A stretch of 19,380 nucleotides of DNA. It comes from JAAELZ01 sp965209105. Its GTDB lineage: Bacteria; Pseudomonadota; Gammaproteobacteria; Arenicellales; Poriferihabitantaceae. Under the pieces are notes generated by a model. The model did no database searches. It was not told the origin of the DNA and worked only from the letters and a program-made list of their open reading frames with translations. The DNA lies in contig CBDBQB010000014.1 of assembly GCA_965209105.1 (NCBI GenBank), positions 1 to 19,380 on the forward strand, written 5' to 3'. Positions 1 through 6,094 of the stretch are shown here, piece after piece. Positions within the stretch are counted from its first letter, which is position 1. Each line of letters begins with the position of its first letter. The translations under genes were made by a program, and so were the position numbers.

Positions 1-316
1 TGTCTCGCATCCATAAATCATTCATATTGAATTCGATTAGCTCAATCGGATAATTATGCTGATCTAATCCCTCAAGAAGTTTCAGCGCAGTTTCGCTGTC
101 TTTTTTCCTTACGAGTATAGAAACAGGCTCATATTTAGCAATTGTTTTAGCGAGGCTTGCCAAATCAGCCTGTACCCGAGGCACTTGGCTTTCTTCCCAA
201 ATATCATAACTTGCAATAAACGACATCCAAGTACGGGCATGGGTATCTGCTTCTTCCGGCATGAACCATGCATTGGAATTCAGCTTTTCTGAAGCCTTAA
301 TGTTAAGTGTCGACAT
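1..316 (-). CDS. Agmatine deiminase family protein (N-terminal part, runs off left edge)
   Basis: This is the N-terminal 105 codons of a gene that continues past position 1. Starting at the ATG complementary to 314-316, the protein begins MSTLNIKASEKLNSNAWFMP and continues with an EEADTHARTWMSF stretch. That matches the start of the agmatine/peptidyl-arginine deiminase fold (typically 'PPEWAPHERTWMAWP'). It ends in the window at NDLWMRD, the first substrate-binding block of the family (W.RD). Family members hydrolyse agmatine to N-carbamoylputrescine in putrescine synthesis. The catalytic Cys and His lie outside the window, so activity cannot be judged. A G-rich stretch (GGGGG) about 10 nt before the ATG could serve as ribosome binding site. 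Family is fairly sure, substrate less so. Confidence 0.8.
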   Translation of the reverse strand, partial: MSTLNIKASEKLNSNAWFMPEEADTHARTWMSFIASYDIWEESQVPRVQADLASLAKTIAKYEPVSILVRKKDSETALKLLEGLDQHNYPIELIEFNMNDLWMRD

Positions 317-415
317 GAATGTGCTGCCCCCAAGCCACAGGTTCAATTTTAGAAAGGCGCGCCTAGATTGCATGTTTAATCTCCGCCGTTGTTGGACTAG
401 AGCCGCCAGACTGTT
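317..415. other. Intergenic spacer with a 10-bp palindrome
   Basis: This spacer separates two minus-strand genes. It contains a perfect palindrome AGGCGCGCCT at 355-364. No convincing terminator (stem plus T-run) or promoter is visible. A plus-strand reading frame here is only a shadow. Confidence 0.3.
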
Positions 416-652
416 TTACTTTAGTTTTGATGCCCATATGGCAAGTTTGTGTTTCATGGACAATTGAGATATTTGATCCCGAGGGATGGGCTGTATTATC
501 TTATCGTGTACCAGCAAGCGATAAATGTATTCGACTTTTTCATTTGCTGAATCCGTGGGTTCAAACTTGACAGCACCTCTTTGTTCTCCATATTTCATCC
601 CTACGGCGATTGCCTTTTTAACCAGTTCTTTCTCGTTTTTTAGTTTCTTCAT
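416..652 (-). CDS. DUF5062-like small protein (78 aa)
   Basis: The product is 78 residues when started at the ATG complementary to 650-652 (MKKLKNEKELVKKAIAVGMK). The frame stays open to a TTG 27 nt upstream, but the sequence there (GTNAYL) does not look like part of the protein. The lysine-rich N-terminus and the central KVEYIYRLLVHDKIIQPI segment followed by KHKLAIWASK resemble the DUF5062 family of Vibrio/Shewanella-type gammaproteobacteria, whose function is unknown. It is soluble, with no signal peptide or membrane segment. It has the same orientation as the cassette-like genes next to it, but since the family is usually chromosomal it may mark the border of that region. No clear Shine-Dalgarno sequence is seen. 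Confidence 0.72.
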   Translation of the reverse strand: MKKLKNEKELVKKAIAVGMKYGEQRGAVKFEPTDSANEKVEYIYRLLVHDKIIQPIPRDQISQLSMKHKLAIWASKLK

Positions 653-747
653 GTTTAGATACGCATTCGTGCCGGCCAAGGCGGCGTGAACGTTCGAGCT
701 ATCGGGCGTGAGAAGCGGTAGCGTAGAGCGTCCAGTTGAGTGATATT
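653..747 (-). other. Structured spacer, possible degenerate attC-like site
   Basis: Read on the minus strand, this spacer follows the stop codon at 748. It carries an ACTCAACTGGACG block, a GC-rich middle, and a GATAGCTCGAACGTTC block containing the palindrome GAACGTTC. The order (CTCAA-type box near the 5' side, stem, GCTCGAACGTT near the 3' side) is reminiscent of integron attC sites. However, the outer R boxes do not pair well, so this is a weak call made mainly from the neighbouring sites. Confidence 0.28.
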
Positions 748-1074
748 TTATGTGTTTTGTTTGTGTTTATTCTTAAACCATTCTATGAAATTTTGTAGTT
801 GAGTTTCAAATACTAATTTTGACTCACAATTACCAAAATGTTGATAAGTGGTATTATCCGATTCAATTTCCAGCATGCCAATACAAAGATAGGCAGTATC
901 ATCCATCACACTGATATCCATCATGTATTTATCTGTACTTAATTGCACATTTGCGGAACCAGGCACCGAGTCATTAAATATTGAAATTGCCATATGGTTT
1001 TTAAACAAATCAATGTGATCTTGATACCAAGCTAGTAATGTTGTGATTGCGTATTTATCTTTTGATTTCATCAT
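748..1074 (-). CDS. Hypothetical cassette-type protein (108 aa)
   Basis: I do not recognise this family. The likely start is the ATG ATG pair at 1074/1071 (MMKSKDKYAITTLLAWYQDH). The longer frame to 1140 would be encoded by the attC-like hairpin and is unlikely. The protein is soluble, acidic in the middle and lysine-rich at the C-terminus (FIEWFKNKHKQNT), with no signal peptide. It looks like a compact alpha/beta domain of the kind common among small immunity or cassette proteins, but that is impression only. The start codon lies 16 nt after the R'-like end of the attC-like site, the usual layout for a gene cassette. No Shine-Dalgarno sequence is visible. Confidence 0.6.
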   Translation of the reverse strand: MMKSKDKYAITTLLAWYQDHIDLFKNHMAISIFNDSVPGSANVQLSTDKYMMDISVMDDTAYLCIGMLEIESDNTTYQHFGNCESKLVFETQLQNFIEWFKNKHKQNT

Positions 1075-1082
1075 TGTTTGTT

Positions 1083-1487
1083 TTATTGTACATATCGCCT
1101 TGCTAAGCGGCCATTTATACAGAGCGAAGCGAAACGACATATAAATGGCTGGGTTGAGCTACTTGTTAGGGCTTTGAGCGTACTGTTGCTTGCATAACGG
1201 ACAGCCATAAAAGACACGCCAAACCATAACAATAATGTGAGCAATTCAGTGTTAATAAAATCGTTCGTTAGGATAGATGGTGAAACAGTAAATATTAGGA
1301 AATTAATCGCCAGGGTTACCAAAAAAAGAACGACCTTGCAGGAAAAACAGATCAATAAACTCTCGACCCAAAAGCCAATACCTCTCGAGTTTTCATTCTT
1401 GAACATGAAATAAAACATAGTTCCAATCAGTGGGACATGAATAAATGAATCTAAAAGGAGTTTATAGATATAGATAAAAGTTTGCAT
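1083..1487 (-). CDS. Small membrane protein (134 aa), cassette-type
   Basis: The product is unrecognised. It begins MQTFIYIYKLLLDSFIHVPL and contains three or four hydrophobic stretches: about residues 5-29, 43-67 (LLICFSCKVVLFLVTLAINF) and 80-97 (LLTLLLWFGVSFMAV). It is therefore probably an inner-membrane protein. The last 29 or so residues are encoded by the attC-like hairpin at 1090-1171 and are probably not a folded part. Reading through the whole site to a stop at 1083 is odd. The start is 10 nt downstream of the R'-like end of the preceding spacer, again cassette-like. There is no clear ribosome binding site. Confidence 0.55.
   Translation of the reverse strand: MQTFIYIYKLLLDSFIHVPLIGTMFYFMFKNENSRGIGFWVESLLICFSCKVVLFLVTLAINFLIFTVSPSILTNDFINTELLTLLLWFGVSFMAVRYASNSTLKALTSSSTQPFICRFASLCINGRLARRYVQ
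1090..1171 (-). repeat. attC-like recombination site (82 bp)
   Basis: On the minus strand the site starts with CCCTAAC (R'' type, RYYYAAC) and then a GCTCAA box (L''). A perfect 10-bp stem follows (GCCATTTATA at 1140-1149 paired with TATAAATGGC, complementary to 1110-1119), then GCTTAGC (L') and GATATGT (R', deviating from GTTRRRY). GCTCAA pairs with TTAGC if one C is left unpaired. That gives an extrahelical G on the bottom strand, which is a hallmark of attC sites folded for the integron integrase. It lies between two small genes of the same orientation. The R' box is imperfect, so the site may be weak or inactive. Confidence 0.55.
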
Positions 1488-1497
1488 TGCTATTGAG

Positions 1498-1559
1498 TCC
1501 TAATGATTAGGCTAAAGCGCGCGACGCTTTTTCGCGCCGCACTTGGCCCGCTGCTTAGC
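1498..1559 (-). repeat. Second, shorter attC-like site (62 bp)
   Basis: On the minus strand the order is GCTAAGC (containing the toxin stop TAA), a 5-nt spacer, GGGCCAA, a GC-rich stem (GCGCG..CGCGC around an A-rich loop), TTTAGCC, a 5-nt spacer, and ATTAGGA. The CTAA/TTAG and GGCCAA/TTAGCC pairs lie symmetrically, as R and L boxes would. The core GTT of the R' box is not conserved (ATT), so this is a degenerate or doubtful attC. A simple hairpin terminator for the toxin-antitoxin operon is the alternative reading. Confidence 0.4.
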
Positions 1560-1818
1560 TGCTCTTATATACAACATTTCTGTGTGCCACTTTCACAACC
1601 ATAACAACAAGCTCAGTTTCTTGAATTTTGTAAATAATGCGATACACGCCCTGTCTTAAACGATAACGCTCTTGTCCTGAGAGCTTGATACATCCCGCTG
1701 CCCTCGGGTCAGTGCAGAGAAGTTTTATGCTTTTTAAAATACGTTTTATATCTTTTTTTGGAATGTTACGAAGGTCTTTTGCCACAGATTTCTTAAATAC
1801 AAGGCTATATTTTGCCAT
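1555..1818 (-). CDS. RelE/ParE-family toxin (87 aa)
   Basis: This is a small basic protein beginning MAKYSLVFKKSVAKDLRNIP, with the RelE/ParE fold pattern: an N-terminal strand, two helices (residues 10-35), and a four-stranded sheet. It contains RYRLRQGVYRIIYKI (residues 51-65) and a C-terminal VAHRNVVY (77-84). Arg53, Arg55, Arg60, His79 and Tyr84 match the residues that RelE-type toxins use for ribosome-dependent mRNA cleavage, so an RNase is more likely than a ParE gyrase poison. The ATG overlaps the end of the antitoxin gene by 14 nt, giving translational coupling. The stop codon falls in the attC-like spacer, so the pair probably forms one gene cassette. Confidence 0.88.
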   Translation of the reverse strand: MAKYSLVFKKSVAKDLRNIPKKDIKRILKSIKLLCTDPRAAGCIKLSGQERYRLRQGVYRIIYKIQETELVVMVVKVAHRNVVYKSS

Positions 1819-2038
1819 GTGATTTCAAATCCTCTAGTAACTCCTCATAACTCATTGTTGATTCATTAGCTCTTTGTGAAAATGCCTTTAAATCTTCCTG
1901 GTCTTCGCTCAAGGCAGCACGCACAGCTTCGTTAACAACCTCGGATACAGATTGATGAGTAGTTGCCGCTTTAATTCTTAGTGCTTGATGAATCTCAGTT
2001 TCAAAGTAAACAGTTGATCTTTTTGATAATTCGCTCAT
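1805..2038 (-). CDS. CopG/RHH-type antitoxin (77 aa)
   Basis: The N-terminus has a ribbon-helix-helix pattern: KRSTVYFETEIHQALRIKAA (a strand then a helix) followed by THQSVSEVVNEAVRAAL. This fold dimerises and binds operator DNA. The acidic C-terminal half (EDQEDLKAF, EELLEDLKSHG) would wrap around and neutralise the toxin encoded immediately downstream. The start ATG has a GAGG ribosome binding site 8 nt upstream and lies just below a strong promoter. It is expected to repress its own promoter, alone or with the toxin, through the palindrome at 2077-2086. Confidence 0.87.
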   Translation of the reverse strand: MSELSKRSTVYFETEIHQALRIKAATTHQSVSEVVNEAVRAALSEDQEDLKAFSQRANESTMSYEELLEDLKSHGKI

Positions 2039-2061
2039 ATTACTATGCCTCGTTTGTACGA

Positions 2062-2090
2062 ATAATAGCGACTTGGCGTTATAACGTCAA
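2062..2090 (-). promoter_or_regulatory. Sigma-70 promoter and operator of the toxin-antitoxin operon
   Basis: On the minus strand there is TTGACG (complement of 2085-2090), a 17-nt spacer and TATTAT (complement of 2062-2067), close to the sigma-70 consensus. The perfect palindrome CGTTATAACG (2077-2086) overlaps the -35 and spacer. A second short inverted repeat, TCGT/ACGA, lies between the -10 and the start codon. The palindrome is a reasonable binding site for the RHH antitoxin (inference). Confidence 0.72.
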
Positions 2091-2390
2091 GACGCTTATA
2101 TATCAGCTAATGCAAAGTTAAACGTCACCCGACGTGATTTGATTATGAAAAATCAAATTCATAATCATGCCTCCAAAGGAGGGGGAGGACAATTTTTATG
2201 GCATAAATCAGATGACCTCAGTTTGGTGTATGCTATCTTTCTCGGCCGGACTCCATTCGTGCATTCGCTTGCTATTTATCAAGCTGGCTGGCCCCTTGAA
2301 GCCGGCCCCTTGAAGCCGCCTTGAACCGCCTGTATATGCCTTTTGGGATCGTGGTAGACTGATAAATATTAAAAGGATTGAGTAAGGGTA
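2091..2390. other. Non-coding region with hairpins and a 14-bp direct repeat
   Basis: I see no convincing gene between the toxin-antitoxin promoter and the 527-aa protein. Short plus-strand frames (for example 2139-2324) have no recognisable product. The region holds the hairpin TGATTATGAA/TTCATAATCA (2140-2149 and 2158-2167, 8-nt loop) and the small hairpin CCTCC-AAA-GGAGG (2170-2182). GGCCCCTTGAAGCC occurs twice in tandem (2290-2303, 2304-2317), followed by a partial third copy. Confidence 0.5.
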
Positions 2391-3974
2391 ATGAAAATGA
2401 TAAACACATTGTTAGGAAAACTGTGCTTGATTATTTTTTTAATGCTGACTATTTGTAAAGTACAAGCATTGGAAATATCAGGGGCTTTCACACTTAGTTC
2501 GTCTGTGACAATTAGCCAAACCACATCGGTGACCCTTAGTCTGATAAACACCGATACAGGTATAGGTGTTTTTGATACAGCAACACTTAGTCCTGGTGAT
2601 AATTCTGGTAATTTTTTCCACACTTTTTCTTTTCCTACTCTTCCTGATGGAGATGGCAGTGGTTCCTGGGAGTTGAATTACTTCTGTGACAAGGGAACAA
2701 CCCCTGCGGGTTGCGATGATATCGTTGCGGACGGGCATTATTCTACTGATGTTTCAGCGGTTAATACTACGACTTACGATTATAATCTACGGACAGGACT
2801 TTCAGATACTGTGAATTCTACTGGGCTTTCTTTTGCAATTTATCCTGGTAAACCAATGACGGGCATGATCGGTACACCATCAGGTGTAACAGCAACGCAG
2901 GATACAACGGTTAAAATCTCTGCTATTCCACTCAGTGAAGTTGGAGGCATTATAACTTCGCAATCAACTGACGTAGTAATACTCAATGGGGCTTCGCAGG
3001 CGACATACAAAGTCACGTTGCCTGACAATAATGCTGAAACTTTTCGCGTGACATACATCTGCTTTTCTTTTAATCCTGGCTGTGAACCCTATGTTCAAAC
3101 GGGTTATTTCGATAACTCCTCAAACGGTAATACTTCTGCTTCGATATCCGATGCAGATATTTTTGATAACTCATCAACATACAGTAATATTTTAATGCGT
3201 TTAATCGCTGCAGAGACATTGTCGGGCACGATTACTCTAGATGCCGTGGCTCCTGTTGGCGGGTTGAGAATAACAGTAAACGCGCGCAATCTAACCAATA
3301 ACAATACGATCGCAGCCACCGTTGACTTCGCTGATGGTGAGACGAGCAAGCTATACAGTGTGCCTATTCCCCCTGATGCTGTAGATTGGGTACTCATTTT
3401 CGATTGTGTCACTGAGATTGCCTGCGCTGACTACGTGGATCGGGCTTACTACAATAGTAGCGCTACTAATGATTTAGTTTATAGCGAGGGTGATGCTGAG
3501 GAGATTACCGGCGGCGCTTCAGTTTCCAACCTTGATGTATATTATGAAGGCTCACCTCATATCAGCGGCGCACTTAGTTTATCGCAAGGTGTTGCTCCGG
3601 TTGGTGGGCTTGAGTTTCTTATCTCAGCGCTTGATCCGATAAAATTAATTCGCATTGATGGCACCTTTATTATGGACGAAGGTGAATCGACGCTGACCTA
3701 CGATATTGTGGTGCCACTAGATAGCACGTTAAATTGGCGTATGGAGTACGATTGTCGAGAATCCTCAACACCACTTTGCTCAGAAGTTACGGACAGAGGG
3801 TACTACGACGCAAGTTCTGGAAACACCATCGAAGATGAGTTATTAGCCTCGACGCTATTAGGTGGCCTAAATCACGCAAACATTGACTTTAGAGTACCCA
3901 GCACATTTCCTGATCTTTCCAGTTTTTGTGTCCCTGTCATCACCGATAACGGTATTGCCGTCATTTGTTTATAA
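2391..3974 (+). CDS. Secreted four-repeat protein of unknown family (527 aa)
   Basis: I do not recognise the family. A Sec signal peptide is clear: MKMINTLLGKLCLIIFLMLT then cleavage about residue 26 (VQA). The ATG at 2397 has the better spacing (8 nt) from AAGGG and may be the real start. The mature chain consists of four diverged modules of about 110-120 residues (about 28-137, 156-272, 277-386, 390-502). Each starts with a 'SGxxxL' strand and ends with a hydrophobic-x-C-x(5-8)-C segment followed by a Tyr-rich DRGYYD-type motif. Cys pairs are C99/C108, C224/C231, C339/C345 and C455/C463, with a further pair C513/C526 at the end. The pattern suggests disulfide-stabilised beta-sandwich domains outside the cytoplasm. 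There are no membrane segments after the signal and no sorting motif. It appears monocistronic. Confidence 0.8.
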   Translation: MKMINTLLGKLCLIIFLMLTICKVQALEISGAFTLSSSVTISQTTSVTLSLINTDTGIGVFDTATLSPGDNSGNFFHTFSFPTLPDGDGSGSWELNYFCDKGTTPAGCDDIVADGHYSTDVSAVNTTTYDYNLRTGLSDTVNSTGLSFAIYPGKPMTGMIGTPSGVTATQDTTVKISAIPLSEVGGIITSQSTDVVILNGASQATYKVTLPDNNAETFRVTYICFSFNPGCEPYVQTGYFDNSSNGNTSASISDADIFDNSSTYSNILMRLIAAETLSGTITLDAVAPVGGLRITVNARNLTNNNTIAATVDFADGETSKLYSVPIPPDAVDWVLIFDCVTEIACADYVDRAYYNSSATNDLVYSEGDAEEITGGASVSNLDVYYEGSPHISGALSLSQGVAPVGGLEFLISALDPIKLIRIDGTFIMDEGESTLTYDIVVPLDSTLNWRMEYDCRESSTPLCSEVTDRGYYDASSGNTIEDELLASTLLGGLNHANIDFRVPSTFPDLSSFCVPVITDNGIAVICL

Positions 3975-4192
3975 TAATGGTCAAACTCTGGGGTATCCCC
4001 ACGAATTTAGGCTTAGATAGAAGGAGTTCGGGAGGCATAAGACTTAATTAAAATCCAATAGGGTCAGACTCGATTGATTTATGGATGCTTGGGAAACAAT
4101 CGGGAACAGACCACGATTATCATAGTGTATTTTAGCACGATCGAGGAGGCAGCCTGAGGTTCCCAAGCTCAAAATAACGCGCATGCTCTTCG
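3975..4192. other. Intergenic region with palindrome and solitary IS-end-like sequence
   Basis: The region following the 527-aa gene contains the interrupted palindrome TGGGG-TAT-CCCCA, which lacks a T-run and so is a doubtful terminator. It also holds a copy of the IS terminal sequence at 4056-4073. No gene is supported. Confidence 0.4.
4056..4073 (+). repeat. Solitary copy of the IS4-family element end
   Basis: CAATAGGGTCAGACTCGA matches the outer 18 bp of the IS inverted repeats at 4317 and 5924 with one difference from either consensus base. The match then stops (TTGATT instead of the inner ATGGCAC). It is probably the scar of an earlier insertion or of a related element. Confidence 0.5.
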
Positions 4193-4315
4193 TTACCAAG
4201 TAATCTGCACATCAACAATCGCCTGCGGGCTGGCTTTGTTAATCGTGTAACACACATGGTCAATCTCAACGCTACTACCTTCTTTCGGTATCTCGTTAAA
4301 ATGATTGAGCAGAAT
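4193..4315 (-). pseudogene. Remnant of a CorC/HlyC-domain protein C-terminus, cut at the IS end
   Basis: On the minus strand, 40 codons are open from the IS end to a TAA at 4193: ILLNHFNEIPKEGSSVEID, then HVCYTINKASPQAIVDVQITW. The pattern (loop E-G-x-x-V-E-I-D, strand x-Y-T-I, 'KAS..xIV.V.I') resembles the small C-terminal transporter-associated domain of CorC/HlyC proteins, often linked to CBS or TerC-type membrane domains. There is no start codon, and the rest of the gene is not found on the far side of the IS, so it is a fragment. The assignment is by eye from a short sequence. A TerC-family gene lies 2.5 kb away, but no direct link is shown. Confidence 0.42.
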
Positions 4316-4349
4316 TCAATAGGGTCTGACCCGAATGGCACTGACTTAA
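4316..4349 (+). repeat. IS left terminal inverted repeat
   Basis: This 34-bp repeat matches the reverse complement of 5892-5925 with two mismatches. It lies beside the truncated CorC-like remnant. Confidence 0.85.
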
Positions 4350-4406
4350 CGATTAATTTAATATTAATCAATGATATACATCCACTTATCGGTCGAAGAA
4401 ATACAA

Positions 4407-5795
4407 TCATCTAGCTTTCTTAGGATGGCCGTTTTTCAAGACATTAGCTCTAGCCTCTGCTCGAGGAACCACTAATAGCGCTATTGGTTTTGGCCTGCGT
4501 TTCACCGCACGAGGTTCAATTCTTCCTGGCCGATTGCCTACTCTATTTTGCGCAATCAGCAACAGCAAGCCATTGAATGCTGAGTCATTCAATTGATCAC
4601 CGTTACTTTGTCGCCAAGCCATCCATAACTGTACTGTATGCTTGAAACTGATTTGGCGCGGCAGCAAGTCAGCTAGCAGCGCCGATTGCACCATCAGCAT
4701 TCGGATTAAGTTGTAAGCTAGCAAGTAAACCCATATTTCCTTTTGAACCATTTCTGGCGTTTTACAACTTACCATCTCCATTCCTAGCGTGGTTTTGATG
4801 TTTCTGAAGTCTAATTCTATATGCCACCGTTGCCGATACAATTGCTTCAAATCAGCTTTGCTCGTTTGCTTTGGGCACAGTAGAGTTGTGACGAGTATTT
4901 TGCCGCCCACACGACATTCTCGAACCTGTAGTGTGGCAGGTGCTTGGTTATAATCTGCTTCATTCATCCAGAAGGGGCGCTTCTTAGGCTTTACTATCTG
5001 GATAATGTGATCTTTTGTACCTAAACGCTTACCTCGTCTGAAGTCAGTTGTTAACTGCCGTGAACCATGTTGCTCAAACACGGCGTCTACTCCCTTTTGG
5101 CTTAGGGAGCAAAACAGGAAGTAGGTGGCGTAGAATGCATCCCCTAGCAAGATATCGCCTCTATTCAACGTGCCTAACATCGACCTCAACAATGTTTGCT
5201 CATCGTTACCTTTGCCTTTAATGGCAGACATAGCCATGTCTAGGAGTGCGCCACTGCCTAAACAAATCAAGCCAACTAAACGGCATATGGGAAAGCCTAA
5301 GCCTGGCTTTTGACTACTAAGCTGCGGATAGGTTTGTTGATTCTCTGGCGTATCGGGCATTACTATTGTCGTACCATCAACTAATCGAACCGACCGATTG
5401 CGCCACTTCCAGCGTGAATCAGCATCGCCACTGATAAGTTGACCGGCATAGCAACAAAGCGTAGAAACCATTGCCAATGGTAAGCATTTTCTAGAACGGC
5501 AATAGGCACCAGTGTCAGTGCTGCATAGAGGCAGCGAGTCTAATAATCGATTCGTTGCAGCTTCATTAACTATGTTTTGACAAGACCGATCTGAGTTCAT
5601 CGCTTGAGCTAGGAACATAGAAAGGGTTTCGGTTGGAGGGAATAATCGCTCTCGATGATCAGGAAGTAAGGCTTCAAGCTGATCAAATAGTTTTGGCTCG
5701 GTTAGAAGGTTAAAGAATTGAGTCGAATTACTGCCTTCAGCGTAATGACGAATACGTTTATGTTGATAAGTTTGGCGGGCTTGGGTAGGATGCAT
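4407..5795 (-). CDS. IS4-family DDE transposase (462 aa)
   Basis: This is an intact transposase of the RNase H-like DDE class, which cuts the IS ends and joins them to the target. The catalytic acidic residues are Asp140 in RLVDGTTIVMPDT, Asp219 in ILLGDAFY and Glu327 in the YREK signature. The signature spacing is exact: Tyr320-x2-Arg323-x3-Glu327-x6-Lys334, within LYRQRWHIELDFRNIKTTLG. The C-terminus is very basic (PRAVKRRPKP, GHPKKAR). Length is normal for the family and the frame has no interruption, so the enzyme is probably active. The start at 5795 lacks a clear Shine-Dalgarno sequence, and the leader can fold (see the hairpin at 5798-5863). Confidence 0.93.
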   Translation of the reverse strand: MHPTQARQTYQHKRIRHYAEGSNSTQFFNLLTEPKLFDQLEALLPDHRERLFPPTETLSMFLAQAMNSDRSCQNIVNEAATNRLLDSLPLCSTDTGAYCRSRKCLPLAMVSTLCCYAGQLISGDADSRWKWRNRSVRLVDGTTIVMPDTPENQQTYPQLSSQKPGLGFPICRLVGLICLGSGALLDMAMSAIKGKGNDEQTLLRSMLGTLNRGDILLGDAFYATYFLFCSLSQKGVDAVFEQHGSRQLTTDFRRGKRLGTKDHIIQIVKPKKRPFWMNEADYNQAPATLQVRECRVGGKILVTTLLCPKQTSKADLKQLYRQRWHIELDFRNIKTTLGMEMVSCKTPEMVQKEIWVYLLAYNLIRMLMVQSALLADLLPRQISFKHTVQLWMAWRQSNGDQLNDSAFNGLLLLIAQNRVGNRPGRIEPRAVKRRPKPIALLVVPRAEARANVLKNGHPKKAR

Positions 5796-5797
5796 TG

Positions 5798-5863
5798 AGA
5801 GTTGGTTATTGATCGGTACGATCAGGTTTTAGCGAACTAAATCTTACCGCTTTAGCCAACTCT
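5798..5863 (-). promoter_or_regulatory. Foldable leader upstream of the transposase start
   Basis: AGAGTTGG (5798-5805) is complementary to CCAACTCT (5856-5863), and an inner hairpin GATCG-GTA-CGATC lies at 5811-5823. In the minus-strand transcript the 3' arm ends two nt before the ATG, so folding could hide the initiation region and limit transposase made by read-through from neighbouring promoters. The function is inferred. Confidence 0.38.
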
Positions 5864-5891
5864 TTATATCATTATTTCAATGGCTTACTCC

Positions 5892-5925
5892 TTAAGTCAG
5901 TGCCATTCGTGTCTGACCCTATTGA
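5892..5925 (-). repeat. IS right terminal inverted repeat
   Basis: This is the partner of 4316-4349. Beyond it the sequence turns into a T-run and AT-rich DNA. Confidence 0.85.
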
Positions 5926-6063
5926 TTTTTTTTCGATATATTTTTCCATATTTATGACGAATAAAGACATATTATAGACTTCAGGATAGAAGATATTGTT
6001 TAAAGACCACGGCCTTGCATCTTAAACGGTCTGAACGCGTATCAGCCTCAGAGGGATAAGCAG

Positions 6064-6069
6064 TATAAT
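6064..6069 (+). promoter_or_regulatory. Possible -10 box for the VOC gene
   Basis: A perfect TATAAT lies 25 nt before the start codon, in otherwise featureless DNA between the IS and the gene (5926-6094). No good -35 hexamer is seen at 16-18 nt upstream, so this rests on the -10 alone. Confidence 0.35.
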
Positions 6070-6094
6070 GATGCACCACTCATAGGCATCCATC

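Larger units (their letters stand above)
4316..5925. mobile_element. IS4-family insertion sequence, about 1.61 kb, complete
   Basis: The element is bounded by 34-bp inverted repeats (4316-4349 and 5892-5925) that differ at only two positions, both starting TCAATAGGGTC at the outer end. It encodes one intact transposase on the minus strand. No target-site duplication is seen: the flanks (AGAAT to the left, TTTTTTTT to the right) do not match. This suggests a later rearrangement, or recombination with another copy. Confidence 0.85.

Noticed and set aside
2139..2324. 61-codon plus-strand frame before the secreted protein
   Set aside because: It runs across hairpins and a tandem repeat, has no known product, and its codon use does not look like a gene.
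3985..4010. TGGGG-TAT-CCCCA as terminator of the secreted-protein gene
   Set aside because: The stem is only 5 bp and is not followed by a T-run, so it is too weak to call.
4132..4410. 92-codon minus-strand frame across the IS left end
   Set aside because: It crosses the inverted repeat and covers the CorC-like remnant in a different frame; no relation to a known protein.
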